A DNA stretch of 64,000 nucleotides from contig NZ_OY760916.1 in NCBI RefSeq assembly GCF_963664075.1, positions 2,358,001 through 2,422,000 on the forward strand, written 5' to 3'. Origin of the DNA: an uncultured Desulfobulbus sp. (GTDB taxonomy: Bacteria; Desulfobacterota; Desulfobulbia; Desulfobulbales; Desulfobulbaceae). Below the pieces are notes generated by a model. That model saw only the letters and a list, made by a program, of their open reading frames with translations, had not been told where the DNA came from and made no database searches. This document shows positions 42,999 to 50,744 of the stretch, piece after piece (the stretch's first letter is position 1; each line of letters opens with the position of its first letter). Made by a program: the position numbers and the translations under genes.

Positions 42999-43686
42999 CT
43001 GTGTGTAATGTACGCCTCAAGCTTAGATCTATATTGATCAAATAAAGTGAATAATATCAAAGTATTGATTTCACAAGGAGAAGAGATATGGCCCCACAGT
43101 CCTGGATCAAACCAGGACATGATGAAAATGGAAACTGACAGCCTCAGGCTGCTCATACGCAGACGAGGTTTCGAGGTTATTCCTGACCAATATTGCCTCC
43201 GGCCAGCCCATTAACATCATGTGTGTATACATAATTATGGGCATATTGCTCATAAAACCCAAAAACAGGTGACACGCCATGAAATTTTCCCAAGCGGTTG
43301 ATTTCCACCTGCAGTGCCATAGAGCAAACTTCGCACAAAAATACCACCAAGGCATGTGCGTTTGTACTCCATCCTTTCATCGCTTAAGTTAGGTAACGCA
43401 ACCTAGCCAGCATTGCACAAGATTCAACGACTCGATGCTAACTTGGGAAGGTGAATGATACAGAAGCGATCAGGATGATTGAGACAGTTTTGGATAGATG
43501 AAAAATGGGCAGCGGTGCGACCTCCACCCTTTATAGCAACAGTAGAGGTCTCAAGGAGAGATAGGCACACACTCGGCTAGGAGGTGTACCGATAAGGTTA
43601 ATGGAGGGTTCTTCTCGTCAGAAGGATGATTTGACGAAATCATTCCAATGAAAACATATAACGAGATCAAAAATGTTTGAGGCAAA
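42999..43686. other. Mostly noncoding region with one doubtful small ORF
   Basis: About 690 bp. A minus-strand ORF at 43177-43380 (67 residues, beginning MKGWSTNAHALVVFLCEVCS) looks protein-like but lacks a clear ribosome-binding site and any family I know. Near 43620 a CGTCA/TGACG pair forms a small stem. Otherwise nothing is recognised. Confidence 0.35.
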
Positions 43687-44073
43687 ATGAACAAGAAAGA
43701 GCCAGTCTACCCATGGTGCACCGGTGTTCCTAGACCAACCGTGATTACCAATCTCGATGTTGGTGAGGTCATGATTTTCTACTACACAGCTCCGGTATGC
43801 GCTTCTATTTGCAAAATTGCTGTGATGAAACTTTCAGGCGTAAGGGGGGTTGAAAGTCGCTCAATAAATGACGAGGAAAACCACTATTTACGCTCAGGGC
43901 TACTAAGGGATTCAATCTATTGTAAAATAAAGGGTAAACAGAAAGAGTACATATTCTTGTTTCACAATGAAATCATCAAAGTCGTGGCCGATTCCTTAAA
44001 GGAACTCCCCGGTGAGGATAGTTTAATAGCAAATCTTAAAAAACACTATAATTCTGAATTCGAGCGAGAGTGA
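43687..44073 (+). CDS. Hypothetical protein
   Basis: A 128-residue soluble protein that I do not recognise. The N-terminus contains PVYPWCTGVPRPTVITNLDV, the centre a beta-rich stretch (EVMIFYYTAPVC), and the C-terminus a charged helix (SLIANLKKHYNSEFERE). There is no signal peptide, membrane segment or metal motif. ATG 43687 has only a weak purine-rich leader. Codon use is unremarkable. It stands alone between the TGT-MnmC gene and a divergent secreted protein. Confidence 0.5.
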   Translation: MNKKEPVYPWCTGVPRPTVITNLDVGEVMIFYYTAPVCASICKIAVMKLSGVRGVESRSINDEENHYLRSGLLRDSIYCKIKGKQKEYIFLFHNEIIKVVADSLKELPGEDSLIANLKKHYNSEFERE

Positions 44074-44265
44074 AAGCGGCCACTCCCCCTATCGACTCAG
44101 ACTATGGGACAGGCTACCCAGGCGCGCACGGATTTCCGCCGGCCTGGGCTCTAGTTCGTTCGGCATGATGCTAAGGAAAACCGCTTCATTTGTTGCTTCC
44201 CCGCTTGGATGCGTGACTTTTGCACCGCGACTTTGCTCAACACCCTGCCGTGGGCCTATTTTTGA

Positions 44266-44664
44266 TCAGGGGTACCTGGGAGTATTGGGCCGAGGAGGTT
44301 GCACAGAAGTATGTGTACGAAGGAATCGAGCACATGCCGGTTTGCTTTCACTGTATCCTCGTCGACATCCGCACTGCACCCTCGTATAGCTCATGCAATT
44401 GGTAAACCCCCGCCTGTCCCGCAGGCCATAGGCCTTGATCTGATCGCATGCATGTGGAACATAGCTTCCCGATGCCGAGAGAATCACGCGTTCGAAGCCG
44501 CCATTACTCAACACATACCAAGGGCCATCCGGATTGTCGAGATCGTGAACGAATGTCGGCTGCCAACCACCGCCGCGACATGCCTCGGCATGGGAGATTG
44601 GTACGTTGGAAAAGACGCCGATCAAAACGGCCAGCACCAGCGCAGCATAAACAAGCTTTTTCAT
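44266..44664 (-). CDS. Secreted cysteine-containing hypothetical protein
   Basis: A 132-residue protein with a clean signal peptide (MKKLVYAALVLAVLIGVF, cleaved near SHAEA) and a mature part with six cysteines, including CRGGGWQP, HACDQIK and CMSYTRVQCGCRRG, that would suit disulfide-bonded periplasmic folding. AGGAGG lies 8 nt before ATG 44664, so expression is likely. The family is unknown. The last 25 residues are Pro/Arg-rich. Confidence 0.65.
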   Translation of the reverse strand: MKKLVYAALVLAVLIGVFSNVPISHAEACRGGGWQPTFVHDLDNPDGPWYVLSNGGFERVILSASGSYVPHACDQIKAYGLRDRRGFTNCMSYTRVQCGCRRGYSESKPACARFLRTHTSVQPPRPNTPRYP

Positions 44665-44728
44665 GTTTGTTCCTCCTGATGGGTTAAGGTGTGAGGTAAT
44701 TAATCAGTCATCGCATTTTAAAGTTACG

Positions 44729-44968
44729 CTAAAAGATAGGCCTCCTTCTCGAAGCTGCTACATTTACAAAAGCCGCAGTACACATCCAGAGTCTTGCTTT
44801 TTCAAGCAAGGTTACCGCCAAATCCTTCTCACCCATCTCAAAATGAATCTGAGCCAGGATAATACCGGCTAAAGCCTCGGGGAAGGAAGCGCCAACCTCG
44901 CGATTGATATCCACCGCATTCTGACTCAGCTCATCCGGTGCCTCATCTCCCCAGACTCCTGCACGCTC
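44729..44968 (-). pseudogene. Fragment of a TPR-like protein
   Basis: An open stretch reading DELSQNAVDINREVGASFPE, then ALAGIILAQIHFEMGEKDLA and VTLLEKAR looks like one and a half tetratricopeptide repeats. It lacks a proper start, and after LEKARLW it runs into unrelated sequence. It is likely the remnant of a larger repeat protein, perhaps of the type attached to nucleotide cyclases, but this is tentative. Confidence 0.4.
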
Positions 44969-45469
44969 TCAGTGGAAGAATACATTACCCCCCAAAATGA
45001 TTGAGTGCCACAGAAGTTATCAAGAATCGAGGACTTATCCACGGATACGAGGTTACTTCACCCAAAAATCATGTTAAATATTGGCATGTTGGTTCAGAAT
45101 CCGTGAACATTCATTACCGTGTCAGCTTTTGTTTACTTGCGACCTGTCACATAAAGTGCGCTTTATCGGCTTGTTACGAATGAGGCCTGTGGCATGTATC
45201 ATGGCTGCCTCAACAAGAGATGTTCTGTAATCACATGTCATTATGGATTGTCGTTCTCGTAAAAAGCTTCGAGAACGACGTTCCTAGCTTCGTAACTTGC
45301 TGATTTCCCAGAGGGCGATTTTCAGCAATTCTACTTTTTACGAGGTTGTCACGGATTCAGATTGAAGTGGAAACTGGATGGAAACAGGAGATCATTCGAT
45401 ATCTATCGAGCCATGACGGCTGTTTTCGTCCAGAAGTATCGTTTTGTTTTATTCGAGGGATTTTGAGTT
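44969..45469. other. Noncoding region holding hairpin repeat A
   Basis: No gene supported; a 60-residue plus-strand ORF at 45001 lacks a ribosome-binding site and homology. The main content is the dispersed repeat at 45251-45350. Confidence 0.45.
45251..45350 (+). repeat. Hairpin repeat element, family A copy 1
   Basis: About 100 bp with perfect outer arms CTCGTAAAAAG (45256-45266) and CTTTTTACGAG (45334-45344), and nested stems GTTCTCG/CGAGAAC and GCTGA/TCAGC. A copy about 75-80 percent identical by eye lies at 53761-53857 in the same orientation. Confidence 0.75.
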
Positions 45470-46009
45470 ATGAAGAATATTTTGGTTTTCTCCTGCAGTC
45501 CGCGTAAAAAAGGTAATTCGGACATTCTCTGTGATCAGTTTGTCAAGGGAGCAGAAGAATCGGGACACAAAGTTGAAAAAATTCGTATTCAAGACAAAAA
45601 AATAGGTGTTTGCCTTGGTTGTGAGCAGTGCCAGGGAAATGGCGGAGTCTGCAGGCAAAAAGACGACATGGGGGAAATTCTAGAAAAGATGATCCAAGCC
45701 GATGTCATCGTCATGGCCTCACCGGTCTACTTTTACACCATCAATGCCCAGGCAAAGACCCTGATTGATCGGACCTATGCCCGCTACACCGCAATCCAGG
45801 ATACATCGTTTTATTTCATCGTCACCGCAGCCGATGGCGAGATGTCCATGATGGAACGTACGGTTGAATGCTTCCGCGGCTTCACCCACTGTCTGGATGG
45901 CGCACAGGAAGCTGGTGTCATCTACGGTGTGGGTGCCTGGAAAAAGGGGGACATCAAGAGCCTTGCTTCCATGGTGCATGCCTACGAAATGGGGAAAAAC
46001 GTCGAATAA
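45470..46009 (+). CDS. Flavodoxin-fold NAD(P)H-dependent FMN reductase / iron-sulfur flavoprotein
   Basis: A 179-residue protein: FSCSPRKKGNSDILCDQFVK is the FMN phosphate loop (S-P-R-x-x-G-N-S), CLGCEQCQGNGGVCRQKDDM gives a Cys cluster as in archaeal iron-sulfur flavoproteins, and ASPVYFYTINAQAKTLIDR binds the flavin ring. It probably transfers electrons in the cytoplasm; the physiological acceptor is unknown. ATG 45470 follows GAGGGA. A hairpin terminator (46027-46056) lies just downstream. Confidence 0.88.
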   Translation: MKNILVFSCSPRKKGNSDILCDQFVKGAEESGHKVEKIRIQDKKIGVCLGCEQCQGNGGVCRQKDDMGEILEKMIQADVIVMASPVYFYTINAQAKTLIDRTYARYTAIQDTSFYFIVTAADGEMSMMERTVECFRGFTHCLDGAQEAGVIYGVGAWKKGDIKSLASMVHAYEMGKNVE

Positions 46010-46026
46010 CCTTGAGACTTTCTTAC

Positions 46027-46056
46027 TCTCCCCTGTATAAACTTTCAGGGGGGAGT
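46027..46056 (+). terminator. Hairpin after the flavoprotein gene
   Basis: CTCCCCTG and CAGGGGGGAG pair around a short loop about 18 bp after the stop codon, followed by TTAATAAT. It is a plausible intrinsic terminator, though without a long T-run. Confidence 0.5.
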
Positions 46057-46145
46057 TAATAATAGAGCAGTATGCAGTAGCATTCATTGTTGCCCAAAAG
46101 GGCAGCAGTAGTTTTTCTTTTTTTCATTTATCCATATAGGTACCC

Positions 46146-46493
46146 ATGTCAGCAGAAGAAAACACATGCCCCAAATGCAACTCATCCTACGCCTACTTCG
46201 ATGGCACCCTGTGGAACTGTCCTGAATGCAGCCATGAGTGGATTGCAGCAGCCGAAGCTGGTGATTCAGAATATTCAGCTCAGTTTGTTGATGCCTACGG
46301 CGCCCCACTCCAGGATGGGGGTACCGTTACCATTATCAAGGACCTGAAGGCCGGGAAAGAAACGATAAAATCGGGCACCAAGGTAAAAAGCATCCGTTTG
46401 CTGGATGAACCGGTCAACGGTCATGATATCTCCTGCAAGATAGCAGGTCACGGATCGATCTATCTGAAGTGTTCGGTTGTGAAAAAGGCGTAA
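46146..46493 (+). CDS. yjdM: YjdM/PhnA family zinc-ribbon protein
   Basis: A 115-residue protein matching E. coli YjdM (formerly PhnA): the N-terminal zinc ribbon CPKCNSSYAYFDG..CPECSHEW, and the C-terminal barrel with GTVTIIKDLKAGKE, IKSGTKVKSIRLLD and ISCKIAGHGSIYLKCSVVKK. Despite its old name it is not needed for C-P lyase; its function is unsettled. It is encoded alone, convergent with the cyclase gene 14 bp away. Confidence 0.93.
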   Translation: MSAEENTCPKCNSSYAYFDGTLWNCPECSHEWIAAAEAGDSEYSAQFVDAYGAPLQDGGTVTIIKDLKAGKETIKSGTKVKSIRLLDEPVNGHDISCKIAGHGSIYLKCSVVKKA

Positions 46494-46506
46494 GCAACTC
46501 AGAAGA

Positions 46507-47136
46507 TTAGATCAACCTCGCCTGAACCACAATGGGTTCCGCTTCCACTCCCTGGATCCCCAAGGTGAAGGCTCTGCAACGAAAATCACCGCCGCCGGCC
46601 AGCGAAGAGAGATCAAGCCCCTCAATAATCAGGATATCTTTTTCCAGAAACTGAATATGAGTCGGATGGCCCGGCTGGCCCCGTTCGATTCCGGGCTGAT
46701 CAATCCCCACAAAAAGTAAGGGATGCTTGCAGAGCCAGGTGGCGGCCTCGTCTGTCACGGCAGGAAATTCGGGATCAAAACTCTCCAGCGGTTGCTCAAG
46801 CGTTCGGAAGAAGACGGCGTCCATGCCGGATAAATCCAGGAACTGAACCTGCTCAAGCCCAATAGCTGTAGGCGGTTGCGGGCAGAGGTCGATAACTCTG
46901 GCGGTAAACTCGACGGGAAAACGCTGGTAATCGCTGGAACACTTGCCCCCATCCATGGCATGGAGGGGGTAATCCACATGGGTTCCGGTATGCAGGGGCA
47001 GATGGAGGGTACTTTCATAGACACCATGCTCTCTGAAGTTGCGGGTCGCCTCGATGCGCGGGCGTTTGTCTTCCAGATTCTTGTACACTGCCATGCTTTC
47101 TGTAATGGGTAGTGACAGAGACATCCAATTGTGCAT
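46507..47136 (-). CDS. Cyclase family protein (kynurenine formamidase-like)
   Basis: A 209-residue protein of the metal-dependent cyclase/formamidase family. The signature HTGTHVDYPLHAMDGGK holds the HxGTHxDxPxH metal site, and GIDQPGIERGQPGHPTHIQF the second part. It probably hydrolyses a cyclic amide or N-formyl compound; the substrate is unknown. ATG 47136 is chosen over an upstream ATG because GGGAGGT precedes it. It is the last gene of a gnd-zwf-cyclase row, 15 bp after zwf, but has no obvious link to the pentose pathway. Confidence 0.88.
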   Translation of the reverse strand: MHNWMSLSLPITESMAVYKNLEDKRPRIEATRNFREHGVYESTLHLPLHTGTHVDYPLHAMDGGKCSSDYQRFPVEFTARVIDLCPQPPTAIGLEQVQFLDLSGMDAVFFRTLEQPLESFDPEFPAVTDEAATWLCKHPLLFVGIDQPGIERGQPGHPTHIQFLEKDILIIEGLDLSSLAGGGDFRCRAFTLGIQGVEAEPIVVQARLI

Positions 47137-47151
47137 GTGACCTCCCTTCAT

Positions 47152-48492
47152 CTATTGTAAAAAATCTGCACTCCCAGCGGGATAGACCACCATCTCTCCC
47201 TTCTGGGCAGCCGTGCGGATGGCATCGGCTATGCGCCACTGGACCTGCAGTTCTGCAAAACTGGTAAACAGGGTTTTATCTCCTTGCCAGGCATCCTTGA
47301 GCAGCTTGACATAGGCCTCGGGTTTATTACCGATCATTCGGCAGCTGTGACAGTAGTCTGCCAGCACCTGCTCGATTGCATATTCATACCCCGGAATTTT
47401 GGAGTTGAACTGGAGGTGCATCCCCTCCTGGGGAAAGACCTCGATAACCAGTTGGTTGGGCTCGGCCGTGACGGTTTGATCACAACTCACACAGAGCGGC
47501 ATCGGATGGTAAAAAAGACGAATCTCGGTTCGCTTTTCGGAGAGTTTCTTTCCGGTCCGGATAATGAACTGCGTGTCTGTCCACCGTGGACTGTCACTGA
47601 CAAGTACCGCTTTCACTGCCGTCTCGGTGGTTGAATCGGGGAGCTGTTCGCTATACCCCGCATACTGACCAATACGTTGCCCCTGCTGTGGATCTGGCCG
47701 CAGGGTGTTTAAAATATCAATTTTAGCCCGACGTAATGAATCAGGGTGCAGATCTTCTGGAGGGTCCATGGTCACCAGTGCCACCATCTGCAACAGGTGA
47801 CTCTGAACCATGTCGTTGATGGCACCGGCCTGATCGTAATAATCAACCCGTTCTTCAACTCCGGCAGTCTCCACAGAGGTGACCTCAATCCGTTCAATGG
47901 CGCCGCCGTGCCAACTCTCACTGAAGATGCGGTTAGCGAAACGGATGGTCAGGATATTGCGAATCATCTCCTTTCCCAGGTAATGATCGATCCTGTAGAG
48001 CTGTTGCTCACTCACCCACTCTACCAGTTGCTGTTGAATGGCATCTGCCGAGTGGAGACTGTTGCCAAAGGGCTTTTCCAGCATAAGCCGGTGTTCTTCA
48101 TCGCCCCGGGTTAACATCCCCGCTCGATGCAGCTCTTCGGCAATGGGCACAAATGCATCTGGCTTGACCGCTAAAAAGAACAAACGCCTGGTATTCTCAC
48201 CTCCAGGCTCTGCTTTGATACGCGCAGCCAGAGCCTGGTAGGCATCGCTGTCAGTAAATTCGAGTTTGTGGTAGCTCATCTTACTGCGAAGAGTCTCGCC
48301 CAGGTGGATGCCCCCTTTCTCCTCGATAAAGGCGATAAACTGCTCTGTATTCAAGTCGCGGCGCCCCAGGCACCATATACGCCCCATGGGCAGGGATTCG
48401 TCGCTCCATTGCTCCAGAGCGGGAAAGATTTTTTTGGCGGCCAGATCGCCGGTCGCGCCAAAGATGCACAGCAAGCCTTCCTGCGTTTCCAT
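47152..48492 (-). CDS. zwf: Glucose-6-phosphate dehydrogenase
   Basis: A 446-residue enzyme of the oxidative pentose phosphate pathway: NAD(P)-binding IFGATGDLAAKKIFPAL, catalytic RIDHYLGKEMIRNIL, substrate-binding EKPFGNSL and the C-terminal DAWQGDKTLFTSFAE. It is slightly shorter than the usual 480-500 residues but the key motifs are present. ATG 48492 follows AAGGAG and lies 3 bp after the gnd stop, so the two are co-expressed and supply NADPH and ribulose-5-phosphate. Confidence 0.96.
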   Translation of the reverse strand: METQEGLLCIFGATGDLAAKKIFPALEQWSDESLPMGRIWCLGRRDLNTEQFIAFIEEKGGIHLGETLRSKMSYHKLEFTDSDAYQALAARIKAEPGGENTRRLFFLAVKPDAFVPIAEELHRAGMLTRGDEEHRLMLEKPFGNSLHSADAIQQQLVEWVSEQQLYRIDHYLGKEMIRNILTIRFANRIFSESWHGGAIERIEVTSVETAGVEERVDYYDQAGAINDMVQSHLLQMVALVTMDPPEDLHPDSLRRAKIDILNTLRPDPQQGQRIGQYAGYSEQLPDSTTETAVKAVLVSDSPRWTDTQFIIRTGKKLSEKRTEIRLFYHPMPLCVSCDQTVTAEPNQLVIEVFPQEGMHLQFNSKIPGYEYAIEQVLADYCHSCRMIGNKPEAYVKLLKDAWQGDKTLFTSFAELQVQWRIADAIRTAAQKGEMVVYPAGSADFLQ

Positions 48493-48495
48493 GGC

Positions 48496-49401
48496 TCACT
48501 CCTTGTTTTTCTTCACCACCGGATGGTCGCCAAATTCCCGTCGCATGGCTGCCAGAGATTTTTCCGCATATTTTTCTCTATCCTGGGACTTGAATCGGGT
48601 AAAGAGCGATGTGGCAATAACAGGGGCAGCAACTTTCTGGCGTACGGCTTCCTCCACTGTCCAGTTGGCTTCTCCTGATGCGGCGACAACACCCTCGATG
48701 GAATCCAGATCCGGCTCCTTGGCCAAGGCCTGCGCAGTCATATCCATTAACAGCCCCGAAACAATGGAGCCCCGCTGCCAGACAGAGGCAACCTTATCGA
48801 GTTGGAAGTCCATGGGCCCATGGCGAAGAATCTCCAGCCCTTCGGCAATCGCCTGCATCATGCCGTACTCGATACCGTTATGAATCATTTTGACATAATG
48901 GCCAGCACCGGAAGCGCCCATATAACCACAGCCCATTCCCCCGCTCAGGGCTTCAAAAGCAGGCTGCAAATGCGCGTAGACAGATTCCTCCCCGCCGATC
49001 ATCAGGCAGGCGCCGTTGCGTGCTCCTTCTGTGCCACCGCTGGTCCCCACGTCAAGGAAATGAATACCATCCTCTCTCAGCGCCTTGCCTCTTCGTTGGC
49101 TGTCCTGGTAACGGGAATTTCCCCCATCAATGATAATGTCCCCCTTGCTCAGCAAAGGGAGAAGCTGAGCGATCATTGCATCCACAGGCTCTCCCGCCGG
49201 AATCATCAGCCAGATAGCCCGGGGAAGCGTCAAAGACCCAACAAAGGATTCCAGATCACCATGGGCGGCGATCGATTCATGGGCAAGTGAATCCCGTTTC
49301 TCTTTTTTTTCAGTGAAGACAACAATATCAAGGCCCTTATCTCGGCCATTAAGCGCCAGAGGCAACCCCATTCTTCCCATACCAATGATACCAAGCTGCA
49401 T
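48496..49401 (-). CDS. gnd: 6-phosphogluconate dehydrogenase (short GndA/YqeC type)
   Basis: A 301-residue decarboxylating dehydrogenase of the short class: LGIIGMGRMGLPLALNG (dinucleotide fold), DVGTSGGTEGARNGACLMIG and KMIHNGIEYGMMQAIAEG (catalytic Lys and Asn), plus EANWTVEEAVRQKVAAP. The short form is often NAD-dependent. It is first in the operon with zwf. Confidence 0.95.
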   Translation of the reverse strand: MQLGIIGMGRMGLPLALNGRDKGLDIVVFTEKKEKRDSLAHESIAAHGDLESFVGSLTLPRAIWLMIPAGEPVDAMIAQLLPLLSKGDIIIDGGNSRYQDSQRRGKALREDGIHFLDVGTSGGTEGARNGACLMIGGEESVYAHLQPAFEALSGGMGCGYMGASGAGHYVKMIHNGIEYGMMQAIAEGLEILRHGPMDFQLDKVASVWQRGSIVSGLLMDMTAQALAKEPDLDSIEGVVAASGEANWTVEEAVRQKVAAPVIATSLFTRFKSQDREKYAEKSLAAMRREFGDHPVVKKNKE

Positions 49402-49627
49402 TATTCACCTCCTGATAAGAGTTCAGTCTATTACACATTTAAAACATGAATATTAATATAACCATCCTCAGGGATTACGCAGAAGAAATAAGCAAGATTA
49501 CGTCTAAAAAACAATCAGACTGAAGATAAAGCAACCATGAATTTGAGTTCACACATTCTTTACAATGCACCAGACGTCTGATACCATTTTATTGCAATGG
49601 ATTTTTCATGAGAACAGGAGCAAAACC

Positions 49628-50710
49628 ATGAAAGAGAAAAAATGGCGCATAATAACAATTACAATATTGTACTCACTGCATCTCACTATCGTTCTTGCGC
49701 CCACATCCAATGCATACAGTAAAGATCAGGCAACCTATGTCATGAGGCTGGCTACTGGATACACACAAAGCAACAATCATTTTATGTGGACAGCATTTGA
49801 AGTACTTAAGCAGGAGGTGGAATCACGATCCCAGGGTAAATTTAAGGTACATATTTATTCGCAGACAATGGGCAAAGCCTCTGCTGATATCATTGAGGAG
49901 GTGAAAGACGGACTTGTTGATGCCTGGGCATTTTCCAGCGGACATTGTGCCACAGTGTACCCCCCATTACAGGTTCTCTACATTCCTTATCTCTTTGCCC
50001 AAAGAGATATTGCCTGGGAGGTTCTTGACGGTCCTTTCGGACAAAAGCTCATTGAAGATATGGCCCAAAAGACAGGGTTGCGCCCCTTGTACTGGATTGA
50101 AAATGGTGGTTTCAGACATTATTCCAACAACAAGCGCCCCATTCATTCTCCCATAGATATGAAGGGCCTGAAGATTCGAACCATGGAAACGCCCTTACAC
50201 ATGAAGATCGTTTCCGACCTTGGGGGAAGACCAGTGCCTATCCCATGGGGGCAGCTTTATGACGCCATTAATGCAGAAATCGTTGATGGTCAGGAGAATT
50301 CCATTGCCACCTTTATGGTACCTCACCTGGAGGAGGTGCAAAATTTTATCACCCTGGATGCGCACGTGTATGGAGTCTATACCATTTTGATGAACAATGA
50401 CTGGTATCAATCACTTCCCGATGAGATGAAAAACATATTGAACCAGGCAAAAAAGGTCTCGGCAACTGTGAACAGGGGGTTATCGCTTTCCAACAACATT
50501 GCAGGAATCCATTATCTGCAATCAAAAGGAGTTGACGTCTACACGCCATCTACCGCAGAAAAAGCGGAGTTTAGGAAGCGTACCCAACAATCAGCGCTAC
50601 AATGGCTCAAAAAACATGTTGGCTCAAGCTGGGTAGAGGGGGCTTTGCATGCAACACAGGAGGCAGAAAAAAAACTGGGATACAAGCCACAGACCATTGA
50701 GGTTCAGTAA
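49628..50710 (+). CDS. TRAP-type DctP-like substrate-binding protein
   Basis: A 360-residue periplasmic protein with a signal peptide (about 1-28) and DctP/SiaP features: RLATGYTQSNNHFMWTAFEV, DIIEEVKDGLVDAWAFSSGH, GLKIRTMETPLHMKIVSDLG and RPVPIPWGQLYDAINAEIVD. The conserved Arg in KIRTME normally binds the ligand carboxylate. ATG 49628 follows CAGGAG; a longer frame begins at 49565 without a ribosome-binding site. No DctQ or DctM membrane subunits follow. Instead a hybrid histidine kinase starts 34 bp downstream, suggesting a carboxylate-sensing pair. Confidence 0.9.
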   Translation: MKEKKWRIITITILYSLHLTIVLAPTSNAYSKDQATYVMRLATGYTQSNNHFMWTAFEVLKQEVESRSQGKFKVHIYSQTMGKASADIIEEVKDGLVDAWAFSSGHCATVYPPLQVLYIPYLFAQRDIAWEVLDGPFGQKLIEDMAQKTGLRPLYWIENGGFRHYSNNKRPIHSPIDMKGLKIRTMETPLHMKIVSDLGGRPVPIPWGQLYDAINAEIVDGQENSIATFMVPHLEEVQNFITLDAHVYGVYTILMNNDWYQSLPDEMKNILNQAKKVSATVNRGLSLSNNIAGIHYLQSKGVDVYTPSTAEKAEFRKRTQQSALQWLKKHVGSSWVEGALHATQEAEKKLGYKPQTIEVQ

Positions 50711-50744
50711 CATTCCTCGAGAATCCAGGAGCCCATAAAGAGCT

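Noticed and set aside
45001..45183. 60-residue plus-strand ORF
   Set aside because: No ribosome-binding site, no recognisable motif, and it lies in repeat-associated noncoding DNA.
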